Assembly: GCA_037046735.1 (NCBI GenBank)
Contig: JBAOHC010000027.1
Span: 868,001-932,000, forward strand
Reading direction: 5' to 3'
Source: JADKAV01 sp037046735
GTDB lineage: Bacteria > Actinomycetota > Actinomycetes > S36-B12 > UBA10799
Length of the DNA stretch: 64,000 nucleotides
Part shown: positions 24,449 to 33,396 of the stretch, piece after piece
Position numbering within the stretch: the first letter of the stretch is position 1
Layout: every line of letters begins with the position of its first letter
Position numbers and translations under genes: made by a program
Notes under the pieces: model-generated
What the model was told of the DNA's origin: nothing
The model's database searches: none
What the model saw: the letters and a program-made list of their open reading frames with translations, nothing else

Positions 24449-27061
24449 GTGAGCACTCCAGACGGCGCGCAGGACGGCATTGGGGATTTCCCGACCGTGC
24501 GCCTGACCGGAGACGAGCCGGATCCGACCATCACGTTCGCCCCGCCACCGGAACCTGCCACCGGTCGGCCGTCCCCCTCCGAGTCGCCCTTCGCGCCCCA
24601 CCCCGAATCACCGGTCCTCGCCGACGCCGAACCACCGTCGGCCCCCACGCCGACCAGTCCCGCCGAGGAGACGCCGCGCTACCAACCGCGCCAGTCCGAT
24701 CTCGAGACCGTCGTCATCGAAGCTGATGTGATCCCGCGCCGGTTGCGCCGGCCCATCGACCTGCTGCGCCTGCTGGCCGCGTTTGGCACCGCCGCACTGA
24801 TCCTGGCCGTTGCCTACTTCGCCTCAGCCACCGCCGCCGGCCTCGAGAGCGACCTGACCGAGGCCTCCGACCGGATCCCGAACATCATCGTGGTGGCAGC
24901 CAATCTGATCGGCCTGCTCGGAGTGCTCGCCTTGCCGCTGGCCGCCGCCTTCGACCTGATGGTGCGCCGTCGCGGCCGGATGCTGGCCGAGGCGCTCGGT
25001 GGTCTGGCCGTGGCTGTGCTCATCACCTCGGCGATCGCCTGGATCATCACCCGCTACCCGAATCCGCGGTTGTTGCTGACGCTGACGGGCCAGGAGACCC
25101 CGGGGCAACTCCCCCCACTGAGCGCCATCCTCGCTGGTCTCGTCGCGTTCATCACGATCTCCCGCCTCGTCGAACGGCCCCGGTTCGGCCCCATATCGAT
25201 CGTGGTCGTGGCGGCCATCGTGCTGGCCAACATCGTCACTGGTGGCATCACGGCGACCGCCCTGGCCGTCTCGATCCTGCTCGGCTGGGCGATCGGCCTG
25301 GCTTTGCGCTACGCCCTGGGTACCCCCACGACCCGCCCGAGCGGGCTGGCAGTGGCAACGGCACTGGAGGAAGTCGGCCATCCAGTCACGGTCCTGCGAG
25401 CGCACCGGGAGTTCAGCGCCGGTCGCCGTTACGTGGCCACCACCCGCAACGGGGAAACCCTGAACGTCCTGGTGCTGGATCGTGACCTGGAGGGCGCCGG
25501 TGTCGCAGCCAGCGTCTGGCGGACGTTGCGGGTGCGTGACGACAGCGCGCCGTCACGGCTGAGCATGCGGCGTCGCCTCGAACGCACCGCGTTGCAGGCC
25601 TATGCCGCGACGGCCGCTGGGGCGCCCACCCCGCGCCTGCTGGCTGCCGTCCAAGTCGACGAGGACGCCGCATTGCTCGCCTTCCCGCGCATCGACGGGC
25701 GCAGCTTCGAGCAGATCGGATCCGACCTCACCGACACCGACCTGGACAACGCCTGGCGTGCCGTACGTGACCTGCACGACTGCGGTATCACCCACCGCTC
25801 GTTGACCGCCGGGCACGTGTTGCGCGACGAGCAGGGCACGATCTGGCTGGTCCACACCGAAGAGGGCGCCATCGCCGCCAGCGATGTGGCGATGCGCGTG
25901 GATCTGGCCGAGTTGCTCTGCACACTGTCCATGCTGACCTCGCCCGAGCGCGCCGTGGCCTCGGGGCAGCGGGTGCTGGGGCCGCTGCGACTGGTCAAGG
26001 CGCTGGGGGTCCTGCAGCCGATCGCCTTGTCCTCCGTGACCCGCAAGGCGATCCGCAAGCGCAAGGACATCCTCGTGCAGTTGCGCGACCTGCTGATCGA
26101 GATGTCCCCCAACCCCAACCCGGAGCAGGTGGAGTTCGAGCGGCTACGGCCCAAGATGCTCTTCACGCTGCTGGCCGGCACTGTCGCCGGGTACATCCTG
26201 CTGACGCAACTGGCGCAGGTGAATCTGGCGCAACTCGTCGCCGATGCATCCTGGGGCTGGGCATTCATCGCGTTGATCCTGTCCGGGCTCACCTACATCG
26301 CCGCAGCCATGGCCCTGGAGGGTTTCGTGCCCGAGCGCCTCAACTTCCTGCGGACCTTCCAGGCGCAGCTTGCGGCCTCCTTCGCCACCCTCATCTCACC
26401 CCCCACTTTGGGTGCGGTGGCGGTCAACCTGCGGTACCTGCAGCGGGCGGGGGTGAACCCGGCGCTCGGCGCGGCCAGCGTGGGCGTCTCCCAGGTGATG
26501 GCATTTGCCGTGCACCTGCTGCTCCTGCTCGGTTTCGGTCTGATCGCCGGCTCCCGGCAGGAGAGCGAGTTCACACCCCCGGCGTGGGCCGTCTGGGTAC
26601 TGGTCGGGGGTCTGCTGGCCGCCGTGGTGCTCCTGCTGCTGCCATGGACCCGCAAATGGATCACGCGGCGCATCCGGCCGATCTTCCAACAGGTCGGACC
26701 CCGGTTGCTCACTCTGGTCCAGCAGCCGCGCAAACTCGCCGTCGGTGTCGGCGGCATCCTGCTGCTGAACCTGGGGTACATCGCGTGCCTGGTCGCATGC
26801 GTCTGGGCGTTCGGGGGCTCGGCCCCCTTGGCGGCCATCGCTGTGGTTTACCTGGCGGGGGCGACCATCGGACAGGCAGCGCCGACCCCGGGCGGCCTCG
26901 GCGCCGTGGAGGCTGCCCTGTCGGCAGGTCTGACGGCCGCGGGCATCCCGGGTGGCCTCGCCGTGTCCAGCGTCCTGCTGTTCCGGCTGGTCACGTTCTG
27001 GCTGCCGACCATACCGGGCTGGTTCTCCTTCAACTCCCTGCAGAAGAACGAACTGCTCTAG
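24449..27061 (+). CDS. Flippase-like (LPG-synthase TM) membrane protein with internal pseudokinase
   Basis: 870 residues. Disordered Pro-rich cytosolic start (1-90), then about seven membrane helices (110-300), a cytosolic kinase-like domain (about 320-550) and a C-terminal UPF0104/MprF-type flippase module (about 590-870) ending with APTPGGLGAVEAAL. In the kinase-like part HRSLTAGHVL replaces the HRDLxxxN catalytic loop and VHTEEG replaces DFG, so it is probably catalytically dead. I infer regulated lipid or glycan export across the membrane. The GTG at 24449 is the chosen start; ribosome-binding site weak. Convergent with moeZ, 7 bp apart. Confidence 0.82.
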   Translation: MSTPDGAQDGIGDFPTVRLTGDEPDPTITFAPPPEPATGRPSPSESPFAPHPESPVLADAEPPSAPTPTSPAEETPRYQPRQSDLETVVIEADVIPRRLRRPIDLLRLLAAFGTAALILAVAYFASATAAGLESDLTEASDRIPNIIVVAANLIGLLGVLALPLAAAFDLMVRRRGRMLAEALGGLAVAVLITSAIAWIITRYPNPRLLLTLTGQETPGQLPPLSAILAGLVAFITISRLVERPRFGPISIVVVAAIVLANIVTGGITATALAVSILLGWAIGLALRYALGTPTTRPSGLAVATALEEVGHPVTVLRAHREFSAGRRYVATTRNGETLNVLVLDRDLEGAGVAASVWRTLRVRDDSAPSRLSMRRRLERTALQAYAATAAGAPTPRLLAAVQVDEDAALLAFPRIDGRSFEQIGSDLTDTDLDNAWRAVRDLHDCGITHRSLTAGHVLRDEQGTIWLVHTEEGAIAASDVAMRVDLAELLCTLSMLTSPERAVASGQRVLGPLRLVKALGVLQPIALSSVTRKAIRKRKDILVQLRDLLIEMSPNPNPEQVEFERLRPKMLFTLLAGTVAGYILLTQLAQVNLAQLVADASWGWAFIALILSGLTYIAAAMALEGFVPERLNFLRTFQAQLAASFATLISPPTLGAVAVNLRYLQRAGVNPALGAASVGVSQVMAFAVHLLLLLGFGLIAGSRQESEFTPPAWAVWVLVGGLLAAVVLLLLPWTRKWITRRIRPIFQQVGPRLLTLVQQPRKLAVGVGGILLLNLGYIACLVACVWAFGGSAPLAAIAVVYLAGATIGQAAPTPGGLGAVEAALSAGLTAAGIPGGLAVSSVLLFRLVTFWLPTIPGWFSFNSLQKNELL

Positions 27062-27068
27062 CCGATCC

Positions 27069-28241
27069 TCAATAGGACGGCTTCTCCGGCTCGATCTGGC
27101 TGACCCAGGCCACCACACCGCCGCCCACATGGACGGCGTCTGCGAAGCCCGCGGCTTTCACCAGGGCGAGCACCTCCGCCGAACGACCACCGATCTTGCA
27201 GTGCAGCACCACCTGCTTGTCCTGCGGCAGATCGGCCAGCGCATCCCCGGACAGGAACTGCCCCTTGGGCACCAGGACGGCACCCGGGATGTTGACTATG
27301 TCCCACTCGTTGGGCTCACGCACGTCCACGAGCAGGAAGTCACGTTCCCCGCGGTCGCGCTGCTCGAGCATCAGCGCCAGGTCCTTCACGCTGATGGTGG
27401 AGTCCTTAGCCGCCTCGGCCGCTTCGTCACTGACCGTGCCGCAGAAGTAGTCATAGTCGATCAGCCCGGTGACCTCGACGGTCTGCGGGTGCTTGCGGAT
27501 GCGCACTGTGCGGTAGGACATCTCCAAGGCGTCGTAGATCATCAGCCGGCCCAGCAAGGTATCGCCGACCCCGGTGACGAGCTTGATGGCCTCGGTGCCC
27601 ATGATCGAGCCGATGGAGGCGCACAGGACCCCCAGGACACCGCCCTCGGCGCAGGACGGAACCATGCCGGGGGGCGGCGGCTCGGGGTAGAGGTCGCGGT
27701 ACTGCGGACCGTGAGACTCCCAGAAGACCGAGGCTTGGCCCTCGAAGCGGAAGATCGAACCCCACACGTAGGGCTTGTCCAGCAGCACGCAGGCGTCGTT
27801 GACCATGTAGCGGGTCGCGAAGTTGTCGGTCCCGTCCACGATCAGGTCGTACTGCGCGAAGATCTGCAGGACGTTGTCGTTATCGAGCCGCTCGTTGTGC
27901 ACGATCACGTTCACGAACGGGTTGATCTGCGCGACCGAGTCCCGCGCGCTCTCGGCCTTGGGCCGGCCGATGTCGCTTTGCCCGTGGATGATCTGGCGTT
28001 GCAGATTGGACTCGTCGACGATGTCGAACTCGACGACGCCGAGGGTTCCCACGCCAGCCGCCGCGAGGTACATCAGGGCCGGGGACCCCAGGCCACCCGC
28101 ACCGACGCATAGCACCCGGGCGTTCTTGAGCCGCTTCTGCCCGATCATGCCGATCTCGGGGATGATGATGTGGCGGCTGTAGCGCCTGACCTCGTCGACG
28201 GTGAGTTCGGCGGCCGGTTCGACCAGGGGATCGAGTTTCAC
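27069..28241 (-). CDS. moeZ: MoeZ adenylyltransferase/sulfurtransferase
   Basis: 390 residues. ThiF/MoeB-type E1 domain with GAGGLGS (48-54), YSRHIIIPEIG, TDNFATRY and catalytic-Cys region PSCAEGGVLG, fused to a C-terminal rhodanese domain with active loop CKIGGRS (Cys348). It activates C-terminal Gly-Gly of ubiquitin-like sulfur carriers and thiocarboxylates them for molybdopterin, thiamine or cysteine synthesis. The GTG at 28241 has GGAG 8 nt upstream. Intact; both active-site Cys present. Confidence 0.94.
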   Translation of the reverse strand: MKLDPLVEPAAELTVDEVRRYSRHIIIPEIGMIGQKRLKNARVLCVGAGGLGSPALMYLAAAGVGTLGVVEFDIVDESNLQRQIIHGQSDIGRPKAESARDSVAQINPFVNVIVHNERLDNDNVLQIFAQYDLIVDGTDNFATRYMVNDACVLLDKPYVWGSIFRFEGQASVFWESHGPQYRDLYPEPPPPGMVPSCAEGGVLGVLCASIGSIMGTEAIKLVTGVGDTLLGRLMIYDALEMSYRTVRIRKHPQTVEVTGLIDYDYFCGTVSDEAAEAAKDSTISVKDLALMLEQRDRGERDFLLVDVREPNEWDIVNIPGAVLVPKGQFLSGDALADLPQDKQVVLHCKIGGRSAEVLALVKAAGFADAVHVGGGVVAWVSQIEPEKPSY

Positions 28242-28364
28242 GTGGGCACTCCAAGGGGACGGTTTTGTCTGCGATAACGGTGCCATGCCCCGGGTTTGTT
28301 CCCACCGGCAGGGTCTGTCGCTGAACCGGTGCGGTTGCCCTGCATCCGTGACACACTCACCGTC

Positions 28365-29012
28365 ATGCATCCGCCGCGTTCCTGGCTCGCGCTGCACGCG
28401 GGGTTCTCGGTGGGCGCCGTTCTCCTGCTATTGGTGCCGATGGGCGCCTTCGGCATGCGGGTACTCGCCCTGGTCATCCTCTACAACATCGCCGTGCCGG
28501 TGCTTGCCCGGCGCACGGGGGACGACCTGCTGTGGCGGATGTGGACGGTCCTGGCGCCGATGAGCGTGCTCATGGTGCTGCCGGACTGGTTCCTCGGCGC
28601 CGAACTGGGCAGCATCACCTTTCCCAACACGGGAGCTCCGTACATCGGGACCATGCCGCTGTTCATGGCCGGGATGTGGACCATCGCTTTGCTGCCCGTC
28701 TGCCTGCTCGCGCGGTCCGTGGAGGACCGCTCCGGTCCGGTCCCGGCGTTCGTCGCGGCGGCAGTGGCGGGACTGGTGTTGTTCACTGTGGCGGAGTTGT
28801 TCGCGCCAGCGCTGCCGCTCTGGGAGCCGATGGGGGTCGCAGAGATCGCAGGAGTAGCCATCTACGTGCTGCTGCCTGAGCTGGCCCTGTGTGTGGCGAC
28901 CTACGCGCTCGTACGGGAGCGGCATTCGGGCTGGGCCACTGCCGGCGGGGTGATCGCCGTGCCGTTCATGTACCTGGGCATGTTGGCCACGAGTTACCAG
29001 TTCCTCGGCTGA
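28365..29012 (+). CDS. Conserved membrane protein, six predicted helices
   Basis: 215 residues, almost wholly hydrophobic, with about six transmembrane helices. Conserved-looking segments are ALVILYNIAVPVLARR, LPDWFLGAELGSITFP and GTMPLFMAGMWTIAL. This pattern resembles an uncharacterised membrane family (DUF6989-like), which I cannot confirm. No catalytic motif seen. Divergent from moeZ (about 123 bp) and ends 6 bp from the convergent hydrolase. The ATG at 28365 is the best start. Confidence 0.7.
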   Translation: MHPPRSWLALHAGFSVGAVLLLLVPMGAFGMRVLALVILYNIAVPVLARRTGDDLLWRMWTVLAPMSVLMVLPDWFLGAELGSITFPNTGAPYIGTMPLFMAGMWTIALLPVCLLARSVEDRSGPVPAFVAAAVAGLVLFTVAELFAPALPLWEPMGVAEIAGVAIYVLLPELALCVATYALVRERHSGWATAGGVIAVPFMYLGMLATSYQFLG

Positions 29013-29018
29013 AGAACG

Positions 29019-29900
29019 CTACGCGTAGGGACGGATGAGGGTGTCCCAGGCCCGGGCGACGATCTCGGGGTGCTCCATCTGCGACACGTGCCCGGATCGC
29101 GGCACAACCATGACGCGGCCATGCAGGAAGTGTTTGGACGCACGACGGGCGGCCCGGGAATTGACCAGTTTGTCCTTCGATCCGTAGATCAGCAGCACCG
29201 GCACCGTGATCCGTTCGGCGAGTTTCCAGGGGGCTTCCGGACCCCGATCGAAGTATGTGCCGAGGATCCCGCGCAGGGCTGACTGCAGGGCCATACCAAC
29301 CCACGGTTTCGTGGCCAGTTCAGCGGCATCCTCCTGGGCCTCCTTGACCCGCTGCTCGGGCACACACGCGGGATCGGCATAGACCATGTTCAGGGTGGCC
29401 TGCACCCGTTGTTGAACGGGAAGTTTCGCGACCCGCGTGGCGACCTTGTCGCCCACACCGGGCAAGGCGATGATCGGCAACTGCACATTGGTGCGCATCG
29501 GCATCAGATCGGGCAGCGCCGGCGAGATGAGCGTGACAGAGCGGACCAACTCGGGAAACCGCCCGGCCAGCTGCACACTGATCGCGCCGCCCATCGAGTT
29601 GCCGAACAGATGCACCGGCTCGCTGAACTTGGCTTCGATGAACTCGGCGAGGAACCGCGCTTGCCCCTGCGGGGAGTATTCACCGGAGGCGGCCGGACCA
29701 CTGCGCCCGAACCCGGGTAGGTCCGGCGCGACACAGTGCATCTCCTCGGACAGCAGCCACATCAAATCCGTCCAGTTGGACGAGTTTCCGCCCAGACCGT
29801 GGACGAACAGGGCAGGGGCGCCGGCCCCGGCCTCGCGGACGAACAGGTCGCTTGCCGCGACACGCAGCTCGTGTCCGGGGATTCGCTCACGCACCAGCAC
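29019..29900 (-). CDS. Alpha/beta-hydrolase fold protein
   Basis: About 293 residues. Oxyanion region FVHGLGGN, nucleophile elbow LFGNSMGG (catalytic Ser), Asp in YGSKDKLVN and His in PRSGHVSQ complete the triad; PDLPGFGRSG is the usual strand-4 motif. Probably an esterase or lipase-like enzyme in the cytosol. The frame stays open to an ATG at 29969, but TACGGT followed 6 nt later by GTG at 29900 indicates a leaderless shorter start and leaves room for the operator at 29954-29965. Divergent from the TetR regulator, which likely controls it. Confidence 0.88.
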   Translation of the reverse strand: MLVRERIPGHELRVAASDLFVREAGAGAPALFVHGLGGNSSNWTDLMWLLSEEMHCVAPDLPGFGRSGPAASGEYSPQGQARFLAEFIEAKFSEPVHLFGNSMGGAISVQLAGRFPELVRSVTLISPALPDLMPMRTNVQLPIIALPGVGDKVATRVAKLPVQQRVQATLNMVYADPACVPEQRVKEAQEDAAELATKPWVGMALQSALRGILGTYFDRGPEAPWKLAERITVPVLLIYGSKDKLVNSRAARRASKHFLHGRVMVVPRSGHVSQMEHPEIVARAWDTLIRPYA

Positions 29901-29906
29901 CTCCAC

Positions 29907-29912
29907 ACCGTA
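29907..29912 (-). promoter_or_regulatory. -10 box, leaderless hydrolase start
   Basis: TACGGT on the minus strand, 6 nt, then GTG at 29900. Confidence 0.4.
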
Positions 29913-29953
29913 TCGTCGCAACCTGTGCGAGGGTACGCTCGCATCGAGAAAGC

Positions 29954-29965
29954 TACTGGCGAGTA
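29954..29965. promoter_or_regulatory. TetR operator candidate TACTGGCGAGTA
   Basis: TACT-N4-AGTA palindrome between divergent hydrolase and TetR genes; 11 of 12 bases match a second site upstream of the acyl-CoA dehydrogenase at 39076-39087. TAACAT (29964-29969), overlapping its right end, is a plausible -10 for the TetR gene, so binding would repress it. Confidence 0.55.
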
Positions 29966-29977
29966 ACATGAGGTGAC

Positions 29978-30598
29978 ATGTCAGCCGTTGAACCTGCCCG
30001 CAAGGGGGTCCGCCTGCCGCGCAAGGCGCGGCGGGAGCAACTGCTGATGTCCGCCCAGACCATCTTTGTGGCCCGCGGGTATCACGCCGCAGCCATGGAC
30101 GAGATCGCCGAGAACGCCGGCGTGAGCAAGCCGGTTCTCTACCAGCACTTCCCGAGCAAGCTCGACCTCTACCTCGCACTGCTCGAGCAGTCCACCGAGG
30201 ATCTGGTGCGCCGCGTGCAGAGCGCCTTGGACGGCACCCATGACAATCAGCGCCGGGTCCGGGCCGCGATCGAGGCATATTTCGCCTTCGTCGATGACGA
30301 GGCTGCGGCCTTCCGGCTGGTCTTCGAGAGCGACCTGACGAACGAGCCCGCCGTCCGCACGATCATCGAGGGGGTCGACGTGCGGTGCGCGGAGGCGATC
30401 AGCCATGTCATCGCCGCCGACACCGGCCTGCCGGTGGATCAGTCGATGCTGGTGGCCATGGGCCTGCTGGGCATGGCGCAGACGGCCGCGCGTTACTGGC
30501 TTCGGGAGAAGGGCAGCATTCCCCGTGACCAGGCGTCGAAGATGATGAGTGTGCTGGCCTGGCGCGGCGTCTCCGGCTTCCCGAAGACGCATTCCTGA
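29978..30598 (+). CDS. TetR family regulator (FasR-like)
   Basis: 206 residues. N-terminal helix-turn-helix: QTIFVARGYHAAAMDEIAE then GVSKPVLYQHFPSKLDLY (about 48-65); the rest is a ligand-binding helical domain. By position (before DUF3107, the ferritin-like gene and the DEAD helicase) it corresponds to M. tuberculosis Rv3208, known as FasR, a lipid-responsive regulator of fatty-acid synthesis; orthology is inferred from synteny. GAGG lies close to the ATG. It probably autoregulates through the 29954 palindrome and may control the acyl-CoA dehydrogenase at 39 kb. Confidence 0.88.
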   Translation: MSAVEPARKGVRLPRKARREQLLMSAQTIFVARGYHAAAMDEIAENAGVSKPVLYQHFPSKLDLYLALLEQSTEDLVRRVQSALDGTHDNQRRVRAAIEAYFAFVDDEAAAFRLVFESDLTNEPAVRTIIEGVDVRCAEAISHVIAADTGLPVDQSMLVAMGLLGMAQTAARYWLREKGSIPRDQASKMMSVLAWRGVSGFPKTHS

Positions 30599-30648
30599 GC
30601 CCGATCTGCCCTGCGCGAACTGCTCCCGCGCCGACGTCGGTCCTGTCG

Positions 30649-30654
30649 TAGGCT
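30649..30654 (+). promoter_or_regulatory. -10 box, leaderless DUF3107 start
   Basis: TAGGCT, 7 nt, then the GTG at 30662. Confidence 0.5.
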
Positions 30655-30661
30655 TTCGTGC

Positions 30662-30916
30662 GTGGCCAAAGCAGCAGCGAAGAACCCCATCGAAGTCAAG
30701 ATCGGCGTGCAGTACTCCCCCCGGGAGCTCACGGTCGAGGTGAATCAGACACCCGCGGAGATCGCCACCGCCGTCGACGAGGCGGTGGCCTCGAACACGG
30801 TCCTGCGCCTCACTGACGTACGCGGACGGCAGATCATGATTCCCACCGCCAGCCTGTCCTATGTGGAGATCGGGCCGCCGCAGGTGCGCCACGTCGGGTT
30901 CGGCGCCTCCGACTGA
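30662..30916 (+). CDS. DUF3107 family small protein
   Basis: 84 residues, soluble. Core VKIGVQYSPRELTVEVNQTPAEI followed by an ATAVDEAV helix, then VRGRQIMIPTASLSYVEIG, a compact beta-rich pattern typical of DUF3107 (TB9.4-like antigen family of mycobacteria). Function unknown. The GTG at 30662 gives a short basic N-terminal extension (AKAAAKNP) before the conserved core. Sits between the TetR regulator and the convergent ferritin-like gene, as in mycobacteria. Confidence 0.88.
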   Translation: MAKAAAKNPIEVKIGVQYSPRELTVEVNQTPAEIATAVDEAVASNTVLRLTDVRGRQIMIPTASLSYVEIGPPQVRHVGFGASD

Positions 30917-30926
30917 CACCGGTCGA

Positions 30927-31571
30927 CTAGGCGTTGAGGCCCAGCTCCCGCATTCGGGCGGCATGGGCATCGGTAAGCCGGGCGAACATCCGGCCGAGTT
31001 CGGCCAGATCCGTGCTGCCGACCAGCAGTTCGCCCATCGCCTCCCGGTCGGCGGCGACACGCTGGGACTGTGACAGTGCTTCCCCGACCAAGCGCCGACC
31101 CCAAAGCGACAGCCGGCTGGCCAGCGTCCTGTCCGCGGCGATCATCGAGCGCACCGTGGGCACCACAAAAGCCGAATGGCCAAGGTCGTCGCACACAGTG
31201 TCGACCAACGCCTTGGAGTCAGCGTCGAGGAACTGGGCCACCTCCCGGTAGAAATCGGCGGCGATCCCGTCCCCCACGTAGATCTTGACCAGTGCCTCGG
31301 GGTAGTCCGACGGCGCGGTGGAGGCGTGGAAGTCGTCGATCGCCTTGCGGAAGGGCTCCATGACGACCATCGGGTCGGCGTCGCGTGCACGCAGGCCCTC
31401 GACCAAGAACTTGTAGTGTCCGTACTCCCCCACCGCCATGTCCGTGACCGCCTCCCGGCCCACCAGGTCGGGGGCGAGCAAGGCGTCCTGGGCGAGCCGT
31501 TCGAAGGCCTGCAACTCCCCGTAGGCCAGTACCGCCAGCAGGTCGATGGTCGCGTCACGTCGGGCATCCAC
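30927..31571 (-). CDS. Ferritin-like fold protein
   Basis: 214 residues, all-helical. Candidate di-iron ligands lie in YGELQAFERLAQD, VGEYGHYKF and CDDLGHSAFV. Resembles the ferritin-like family related to tRNA 2-methylthio-N6-isopentenyl-adenosine hydroxylase (MiaE) and annotated in actinobacteria as ferritin-like-fold protein; whether it binds iron here is not proven. The GTG at 31571 follows a -10 box by 6 nt. Convergent with DUF3107 and divergent from the DEAD helicase. Confidence 0.82.
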   Translation of the reverse strand: MDARRDATIDLLAVLAYGELQAFERLAQDALLAPDLVGREAVTDMAVGEYGHYKFLVEGLRARDADPMVVMEPFRKAIDDFHASTAPSDYPEALVKIYVGDGIAADFYREVAQFLDADSKALVDTVCDDLGHSAFVVPTVRSMIAADRTLASRLSLWGRRLVGEALSQSQRVAADREAMGELLVGSTDLAELGRMFARLTDAHAARMRELGLNA

Positions 31572-31577
31572 GACCTC

Positions 31578-31583
31578 AGGTTA
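31578..31583 (-). promoter_or_regulatory. -10 box, leaderless ferritin-like start
   Basis: TAACCT on the minus strand, 6 nt, then GTG at 31571. Confidence 0.45.
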
Positions 31584-31595
31584 GCGGGGGTCGAC

Positions 31596-33083
31596 ATGGC
31601 CGGAGCCCGACGTGGAACAATAGGAGGCGAATCACACCTGGAGATCACACTGAACGATCCAAGCTTCGAAGACCTGGGCGTCCGACCCGAGACTGTCGCG
31701 TCCCTTGCGGAGAAGGGGATTACCCATCCCTTCCGCATCCAACAACTCGCTCTTCCCCTGGCCCTCGACGGCCAGGACGTGATCGGGCAGGCCAAGACCG
31801 GCACCGGAAAGACGCTGGCCTTCGGCATCCCGGTGCTGCAGCGCCTCGACGGCGAAGGCACAGCACCACAAGCCCTGATCATCGTCCCCACCCGGGAACT
31901 GTGTCTGCAGGTCGCCAATGACATCGACGACGCGGGCCGCACGGCCAACGCCCGGGTGCTGGCGATCTACGGCGGCAAGGCCTACGAGCCGCAGATCGAG
32001 CAGCTCAAGAAGGGCGTCGACATCGTGGTCGGCACTCCCGGCCGGCTCATCGACCTCGCCAACCAGCGCATCCTGAACCTGTCGAGCGTCAAGACCCTCG
32101 TGCTCGATGAGGCTGACGAGATGCTCGACATGGGATTCCTGCCCGACGTGGAGAAGTTGGTGTCCCGGGTCCCGGCCGTGCGCCAGACCATGCTCTTCTC
32201 GGCCACCATGCCGGGGCAGATCCTGAGCCTGGCACGTCGCTACATGACGCAGCCGACCCACATCCGCGCCACCGACCCCGGTGATGAGATGGCCACCGTC
32301 GAGGCGATCGAGCAGCATGTGTGGCGCGCCCATTCCATGGACAAGCCCGAACTCATCGCCCGGATTCTGCAGGCCGACGGTCGCGAGCGCACCATGATCT
32401 TCTGCAAGACCAAGCGGGCCGCGCAGAAGCTCACCGAGGATCTACAGGAGCGCGGTTTCAAAGCCGGCGCGGTTCACGGTGACCTCGGGCAGGACGCTCG
32501 CGAACGGGCGTTGAAGAAGTTCCGGGACGGCACGATCGATGTCCTTGTGGCCACCGACGTGGCCGCCCGCGGCATCGACGTGGAGAACGTCACGCACGTC
32601 ATCAACTACACGTGCCCCGACGACGAGAAGATGTATTTGCACCGGATCGGCCGCACGGGCCGAGCCGGGTCCGACGGTGTGGCCGTGACGCTGGTCGACT
32701 GGAATGATCTGCACCGCTGGAAGATGATCGACAAGGAACTCGGACTGCCGTTCGCAGACCCGCTGGAGACCTACTCGACCTCCGACCACGTGTACAACGG
32801 CATGGGCATCTCGCGCGACGTCACCGGGCGGGTGGGACCACCCACAGGTTCGCCGTCGCCGAAGTCGCAGGACGACCGGCCAGCACAGCGTTCAGGCCGG
32901 TCCGGCGGTGATCGCCGACGCGGCGACAAGCCGTCATCGAACCGCGGCGACAAGCCCGCGACCAGTCGCAGCAGCAAGCCCACGTCGACCAGCGGGGAGA
33001 AGTCGGGGTCCACCCGACCCCAGCGCAACCGGCGGCGCGTGCGCAAGTCCGGCGACCAGGACGGCGCGGCCACCAGCGAGTAG
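31596..33083 (+). CDS. DEAD-box RNA helicase (RhlE-like)
   Basis: About 495 residues. Q-motif FRIQQLALPLAL, Walker A AKTGTGKT, PTRELCLQV, GTPGRL, VLDEADEMLDMGF, SAT, and motif VI HRIGRTGRAG are intact. From about 405 the C-terminus is a basic, low-complexity tail with GDKP/Ser/Arg repeats ending RPQRNRRRVRK, likely RNA-binding. Probable role in ribosome assembly or RNA turnover. The ATG at 31596 is the conservative start; GGAGG at 31623-31627 upstream of an in-frame CTG at 31638 suggests a later, unusual start, since similarity begins about there. Confidence 0.93.
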   Translation: MAGARRGTIGGESHLEITLNDPSFEDLGVRPETVASLAEKGITHPFRIQQLALPLALDGQDVIGQAKTGTGKTLAFGIPVLQRLDGEGTAPQALIIVPTRELCLQVANDIDDAGRTANARVLAIYGGKAYEPQIEQLKKGVDIVVGTPGRLIDLANQRILNLSSVKTLVLDEADEMLDMGFLPDVEKLVSRVPAVRQTMLFSATMPGQILSLARRYMTQPTHIRATDPGDEMATVEAIEQHVWRAHSMDKPELIARILQADGRERTMIFCKTKRAAQKLTEDLQERGFKAGAVHGDLGQDARERALKKFRDGTIDVLVATDVAARGIDVENVTHVINYTCPDDEKMYLHRIGRTGRAGSDGVAVTLVDWNDLHRWKMIDKELGLPFADPLETYSTSDHVYNGMGISRDVTGRVGPPTGSPSPKSQDDRPAQRSGRSGGDRRRGDKPSSNRGDKPATSRSSKPTSTSGEKSGSTRPQRNRRRVRKSGDQDGAATSE

Positions 33084-33096
33084 GTGCGGCCTCGGC

Positions 33097-33396
33097 TCAG
33101 CCCTTGAAGTCGAGGTGCATCCAGCCGCGCGACCGGCAGGCAGGGCACTTCATCCACACCCGGTCAGTGCGGCCCGGGACGGGGACGTACATCCCCGGCA
33201 GGGCCAGTCGGGCGGCCTTGACCATGGAAACCACGGAGCGGGCGTCGCACTTGTCGCACGTCAGCGCGAGACTGCCGACAGCCGGCGGGGCCTCCTCCTC
33301 GCTGAACAGCGAGCGTTTGCCTTGCGGGTCGACGTGACGGGGGCGTTGGGCGGGGGTGGGTACGCGTCGCAACGCGGCGGGACGTTCAGCACTCAT
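33097..33396 (-). CDS. Actinobacterial zinc-ribbon protein, coupled to parA
   Basis: 99 residues. Basic N-terminal tail, then TCDKCDARS (CxxC), a hydrophobic VKAARLALPGMYVPVP middle, and MKCPACRSRGWMH (CxxC): a four-Cys zinc site. Conserved next to parA/soj in actinobacteria as I recall; function unknown. Its ATG overlaps the parA stop (ATGA), so it is translated with parA. Convergent with the DEAD helicase. Confidence 0.82.
   Translation of the reverse strand: MSAERPAALRRVPTPAQRPRHVDPQGKRSLFSEEEAPPAVGSLALTCDKCDARSVVSMVKAARLALPGMYVPVPGRTDRVWMKCPACRSRGWMHLDFKG

Noticed and set aside
31176..31595. 140-residue upstream extension of the DEAD helicase
   Set aside because: It lies opposite the ferritin-like gene and has no similarity to helicases.
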